A stretch of DNA of 14,776 nucleotides from the NCBI GenBank assembly GCA_023424235.1, contig JAFAEB010000219.1:1-14776 (forward strand), in the 5' to 3' direction. Shown one piece after another: positions 12,013-14,776 of the stretch. Positions within the stretch are counted from its first letter, which is position 1, and each line of letters starts with the position of its first letter. The notes beneath the pieces are model-generated. The model did not search any database. It was not told the DNA's origin and worked only from the letters and a program-made list of their open reading frames with translations. The stretch comes from Bacillota bacterium. GTDB taxonomy: Bacteria > Bacillota > Clostridia > Lachnospirales > Lachnospiraceae. The translations under genes were made by a program, and so were the position numbers.

Positions 12013-13014
12013 CTATACCTTTTGATTCTGAAGTTTATCCATGGTCTGTTTATACATTTCATGGTTTTGTCCATAATTTTCATACAATTCAATTTTCTTT
12101 TTTAATCGTATATAAGCATCATGTTCTGGATGAACTTGAACATGATCGCTACATTCCATAGAGCAGAATCCAAAGTATTTTTCTTCACAGGATTCGCAGC
12201 ATAAAAATTGATCATGACAGGAATCATTTCTACAGTTAATGTAACGGTCAGATGGTTCATTACATAAAGAGCATTTGGAGATTACAACATCTTCTTCGGT
12301 GCGATTTATTGGAACGGAGATACGGTTATCAAATACATAGCATTTTCCATCCCATAGCCTTCCCTGAACTTCTTCATCTTTTCCGTATGTTACAATACCA
12401 CCTTCTAAATGATAAACCTCATTAAATCCTTTATTTAAGAATACACCAGTTAATTTTTCGCAACGAATACCACCTGTACAATAAGTAAGAATCTTTTTAT
12501 CCTTATGTTCTCCTAAAGTCTCATCGATCCACTCAGGAAATTGCTTAAAGTTTTTAACATCAGGTTTAATTGCACCACGAAAATGGCCAATTTCATATTC
12601 GTAATCATTACGACCATCTACTACAATAACATCATCTCTTTGAAGCATTTCATAGAAATCTTTTGGTTTTAAATAAGTTCCTACAATTTCATTTGGATTA
12701 ACATCATCTTCAGGTAGAAGAGTAATGATACTTTTCCTATGTTTTACATGAAGTTTTGGAAAGGCATGTTCCTCACTAGGGTCAATTTTAAATACAGTAT
12801 CATGAAAACCTGGATAGGACTTTAATGTTTCCATATATTTGTCTGTATCTTCAATTGTTCCAGAACAAGTGCCATTAATTCCTTCATGAGATATTAATAT
12901 TCTACCTTTCAAATTAAGATTCTTACATAGTGTTAAATGTTCTTTTGTAAATTCTTCTGAATTCTCTATTGGGGTAAATTTATAATATAATAATATTCTA
13001 TAATTTTGAGACAT
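12013..13014 (-). CDS. trhO: tRNA uridine(34) hydroxylase TrhO (rhodanese-domain)
   Basis: A 333-aa protein matching TrhO (B. subtilis YbfQ, E. coli YceA), which hydroxylates U34 of certain tRNAs to 5-hydroxyuridine in an oxygen-dependent way. Order of domains: an N-terminal alpha/beta region with GRILISHEGINGTCSG (38-52), the linker with HVKHRKSII, a rhodanese domain (about 115-220) with VVDGRNDYEYEIGHFRGA and the catalytic loop YCTGGIRCEK (Cys179, Cys185), then GGIVTYG. A C-terminal Cys/His-rich region (about 248-291; CSLC, CRNDSC, CCESC, CSMEC) looks metal-binding and is the usual tail. AAGGAG six bases before ATG (13014, minus strand) sets the start. It appears to be a single-gene unit with its own promoter region. 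Confidence 0.93.
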   Translation of the reverse strand: MSQNYRILLYYKFTPIENSEEFTKEHLTLCKNLNLKGRILISHEGINGTCSGTIEDTDKYMETLKSYPGFHDTVFKIDPSEEHAFPKLHVKHRKSIITLLPEDDVNPNEIVGTYLKPKDFYEMLQRDDVIVVDGRNDYEYEIGHFRGAIKPDVKNFKQFPEWIDETLGEHKDKKILTYCTGGIRCEKLTGVFLNKGFNEVYHLEGGIVTYGKDEEVQGRLWDGKCYVFDNRISVPINRTEEDVVISKCSLCNEPSDRYINCRNDSCHDQFLCCESCEEKYFGFCSMECSDHVQVHPEHDAYIRLKKKIELYENYGQNHEMYKQTMDKLQNQKV

Positions 13015-13064
13015 GTATTACTCCTTACTAATTGGTTTAATATAATTAAATCTATTACAATTTA

Positions 13065-13092
13065 ATTATACACAAAATAATAAAAAAGTAAA
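13065..13092 (-). promoter_or_regulatory. trhO promoter candidate
   Basis: Read on the minus strand, TTTACT (13092-13087) and a consensus TATAAT (13070-13065) are 16 bp apart and end 50 bases before the trhO start. The background is very AT-rich, so chance matches are common. Confidence 0.35.
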
Positions 13093-13189
13093 TTATAAAG
13101 TTAAACTAGATTCATTCTTTAATACGATTGCAAGTATTAATTCTATAATTTATTTAGTAATAAATTATCTCCAAAATCTAAAAAACACA

Positions 13190-13218
13190 TTGAAAAAAAA
13201 ATAAATTTGGATTATTCT
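13190..13218 (+). promoter_or_regulatory. Promoter candidate for the flavodoxin-domain gene
   Basis: TTGAAA (13190-13195) and TATTCT (13213-13218) are 17 bp apart, about 60 bases before the gene. A small GTTAA/TTAAC inverted repeat lies just after it at about 13227. No other site stands out in the 265-base divergent gap. Confidence 0.35.
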
Positions 13219-13279
13219 GAGATTAAGTTAAGTATTTAACAAATAAAATACAATGAAAAAGAATGTGGGGTAATAGTTT

Positions 13280-13762
13280 ATGGTTATCGTCTATGAGTCA
13301 AAGACAGGATTTACAAAAAAGTATGCGATGATGTTAGGGAAAAAGACAGGGTATCAAGTATACTCTGTAAAAGAAATAAGTAAAGTTAATAAATCTGACG
13401 AGATCATTTTCCTAGGTTGGATGAAGGTTGGTAAAATACAAGGATTAAGTAAAGTGAAGAATTATAATGTAAAAGCAGTCTGTGGTTCTGGTACTGGACG
13501 AATTGCAGAACCCAACGAAGAAACAGTTATTCAAAGAAATAAGCTAGAAGGAGTTCCTTTCTTTTATTTACGTGGTGGTTGTCACCCACTAAAAGAAATA
13601 AAAGGTTTGGATAAATTAATGTTATCCATGTTTGTAAAAGCTCTTAAAAATAGTAAGGACAAAGATGAATCTAGAACAGAAGCTATCTCTATCATTGAAC
13701 ATGGATTTGATGGTGTAAAAGAAGAAAATTTAAATCCTTTATTAGAATGGTTAAAGAAGTAG
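13280..13762 (+). CDS. Flavodoxin-domain protein (flavodoxin_5 / HemG-like)
   Basis: A 160-aa single-domain flavoprotein candidate. The N-terminus VIVYESKTGFTKKYA (2-16) has the beta strand and the phosphate-binding loop S-K-T-G-F-T of flavodoxins. The next strand, DEIIFLGWMKVGKIQGL, matches the second FMN-contacting segment, and the RGGCHP turn at about 98-103 continues the fold. It resembles the flavodoxin_5 group, which includes menaquinone-dependent protoporphyrinogen oxidase HemG, but no haem genes are nearby, so electron transfer to an unknown partner is the safer reading. The ribosome site is weak (GTGGGG, 13265-13270). It is alone, with a terminator downstream. Confidence 0.78.
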   Translation: MVIVYESKTGFTKKYAMMLGKKTGYQVYSVKEISKVNKSDEIIFLGWMKVGKIQGLSKVKNYNVKAVCGSGTGRIAEPNEETVIQRNKLEGVPFFYLRGGCHPLKEIKGLDKLMLSMFVKALKNSKDKDESRTEAISIIEHGFDGVKEENLNPLLEWLKK

Positions 13763-13807
13763 CTAGTAAGAATATCGGAAGTACTGTAGAGTGATAAAGA
13801 TATGAAG

Positions 13808-13850
13808 AAAGAGTTGCCAAGAAATTAATATATTCTAGGCAACTCTTTTT
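13808..13850 (+). terminator. Intrinsic terminator after the flavodoxin gene
   Basis: AAAGAGTTGCC (13808-13818) and GGCAACTCTTT (13838-13848) make an 11-bp stem followed by T's up to 13850. It lies 45 bases after the stop. Its opposite-strand version ends TCTTTCTTCA, so it may also help stop the convergent minus-strand transcript. Confidence 0.85.
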
Positions 13851-13864
13851 AGCTTTAAAACCTA

Positions 13865-13896
13865 AAACATAAATTTATATATATTAACTTATGTTT
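13865..13896 (-). terminator. Possible terminator of the minus-strand operon
   Basis: AAACATAA (13865-13872) and TTATGTTT (13889-13896) form an AT-only 8-bp stem located 36 bases after the minus-strand stop at 13932. Read on the minus strand, TTTTAGGTTTT follows. Low stem stability keeps this tentative. Confidence 0.35.
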
Positions 13897-13931
13897 ATTA
13901 ACATTATTCGTTAAATATACTGTATGTTTTA

Positions 13932-14582
13932 TTATTTGATAGATTCAATAATTGGTACTGGAAAGGTAATTGTAAATGGTTCTACTTTTATTGCTAGCAA
14001 TGGCTTTAAAGAAGATACATCAGGAAATAAGTCAGAATTAATTTTAACTTTTGATACTTTGGCTATTTTACCAATACCATTACCATGAAATGTAGTATAA
14101 TAATAATTTCCATCATAACTTTGAACCAGTGGAAAAGGAAGAAGTTTGGTGCTTACAGGAAAAGAAATACCACCTGATTTTATAGTAAAATCTGCAATCG
14201 TTTTACTCCCAGTATGAACATGAACGTTTTCTGTATGTTTATCCACTAAATGAAACTGAAAGTCAGCATGTTCTTTTGGTATTCCCCAATTTTTTCTTCC
14301 ATTTACTACACTTTCCATGGACGATACATAAATATCTGTTATCGTGTTAAGCTTTTTATCCCTATGGTGAAATCTACCAGGTATAAATAGTAATTCCCCA
14401 TATGGCCCTGCATTGGAAGAGTGATAGTCTACTATCATTATAGTGCCAAAGCCACCTGTAAAAGAGTTATTAAGGAATACCGGAACGTTACAGTACTTTT
14501 TGACAAACTCCTCACTAAATTTATAGAGTATAATATAGCCTTTTCCTGATAAGCTCCAAGGAGCAGGATATGATTTTTCCAT
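13932..14582 (-). CDS. Acetoacetate-decarboxylase-superfamily protein
   Basis: A 216-aa protein with the acetoacetate decarboxylase (ADC) fold. It begins YPAPWSLSGKGY (5-16), continues with IVDYHSSNAGPYGELLFIPG (50-69) and has IYVSSMESVVNGRKNWGIPKEHADF at about 84-108. The Schiff-base lysine of C. acetobutylicum ADC lies in GFPKK. Here the block is WGIPKEH with Lys103 at the first lysine position and Glu in place of the second, which normally lowers the pKa, so acetoacetate decarboxylation should not be assumed. GGGAGG five bases before ATG (14582, minus strand) supports the start. The preceding gene ends 12 bases upstream, so the two form an operon. A lipid- or ketone-related role is a guess. 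Confidence 0.8.
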   Translation of the reverse strand: MEKSYPAPWSLSGKGYIILYKFSEEFVKKYCNVPVFLNNSFTGGFGTIMIVDYHSSNAGPYGELLFIPGRFHHRDKKLNTITDIYVSSMESVVNGRKNWGIPKEHADFQFHLVDKHTENVHVHTGSKTIADFTIKSGGISFPVSTKLLPFPLVQSYDGNYYYTTFHGNGIGKIAKVSKVKINSDLFPDVSSLKPLLAIKVEPFTITFPVPIIESIK

Positions 14583-14594
14583 ATTAACCTCCCA

Positions 14595-14776
14595 TTAGTT
14601 TTCCAACCATTTTTTGAACTTCTTATACTGCATCTGTCCATATATTTTAAAGATGACAGGTATAAATTTATTGCTTTGATACATAGCATAAAATAATTTT
14701 GACGGATAAATACTGTTTTGGTTCTTCATAATACCATTTAAAACACTTATAACAACTTGATCGACATGCTGAGATG
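14595..14776 (-). CDS. C-terminal end of an unidentified protein, possibly a short-chain dehydrogenase (cut by window)
   Basis: On the minus strand a frame is open from the window edge to TAA at 14595-14597. It gives 59 codons starting SQHVDQVVISVLNGIMKNQN and ending FKKWLEN. It is the only upstream frame that ends directly before the ADC-like gene, with a 12-base gap containing that gene's GGGAGG, as in an operon. A helix with V..VLNGI.K followed by IYPSK and a basic tail resembles the C-terminus of some short-chain dehydrogenases, but the catalytic part is outside the window and the family is uncertain. A competing frame (start at 14689) overlaps the ADC-like gene and was set aside. Confidence 0.6.
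   Translation of the reverse strand, partial: SQHVDQVVISVLNGIMKNQNSIYPSKLFYAMYQSNKFIPVIFKIYGQMQYKKFKKWLEN

Noticed and set aside
14438..14689. 83-codon minus-strand ORF overlapping the ADC-like start
   Set aside because: It overlaps a gene with a clear family and ribosome site; the frame ending at 14595 explains the upstream DNA better.
1..14776. tRNA and rRNA genes
   Set aside because: No cloverleaf with a T-loop GTTCRA context or ribosomal RNA signature was found on either strand by eye.

Overview
The window looks like the chromosome of an anaerobic, plant-fibre-degrading Firmicute of the Lachnospiraceae / Lachnoclostridium type. The evidence is the very low GC content, strong AGGAGG ribosome sites, AT-rich intergenic DNA, a secreted GH11 xylanase, an AraC/MelA sugar locus, a lipoprotein-linked two-component operon and a single-protein TrhO. 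The overall picture resembles Lachnoclostridium (Clostridium) phytofermentans, but that is recollection and was not checked by a search.

Layout. 1-410 is the 3' end of a group II intron: the tail of its reverse transcriptase/maturase, then domains V and VI. 518-1339 (minus) is an AraC-family regulator, divergent from a GH4 alpha-galactosidase (melA, 1475-2797); a pair of inverted half-sites lies between them. 2798-3766 is a 969-base stretch without a large gene. It holds a stepwise-expanding A-rich tandem repeat, a two-part hairpin/terminator, three or four direct repeats next to a promoter candidate, and an unusually elaborate roughly 500-nt leader for the GH11 xylanase (3767-4405). A SUMF1-domain lipoprotein follows (4697-5530), with its own Shine-Dalgarno-masking hairpin, and ends in a clear terminator.

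5823-11935 is a tight five-gene operon: repeat lipoprotein, OmpR-type response regulator, sensor kinase, UvrA-like twin-ABC ATPase and a serine hydrolase of the beta-lactamase fold. Two of the junctions are 4-base ATGA overlaps. It reads as an envelope-sensing module that drives a non-repair UvrA paralogue and a hydrolase, plausibly for self-protection or antibiotic response. A bidirectional terminator separates it from convergent trhO (12013-13014, minus), a tRNA U34 hydroxylase. A flavodoxin-domain protein (13280-13762) and, on the minus strand, an acetoacetate-decarboxylase-fold protein (13932-14582) close the window. The last of these is preceded, at 12 bases, by the C-terminal end of another gene that runs off the window.

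The most unusual material is the RNA-level architecture around the xylanase. It combines a candidate 11-codon upstream ORF whose Shine-Dalgarno is masked, an almost perfect anti-16S sequence followed by a start-stop codon pair, and a 31-base segment just before the gene's ribosome site that is nearly perfectly complementary to a segment in the 3' flank 190 bases after the stop. The second candidate system is the lipoprotein/two-component/UvrA-like/hydrolase operon.
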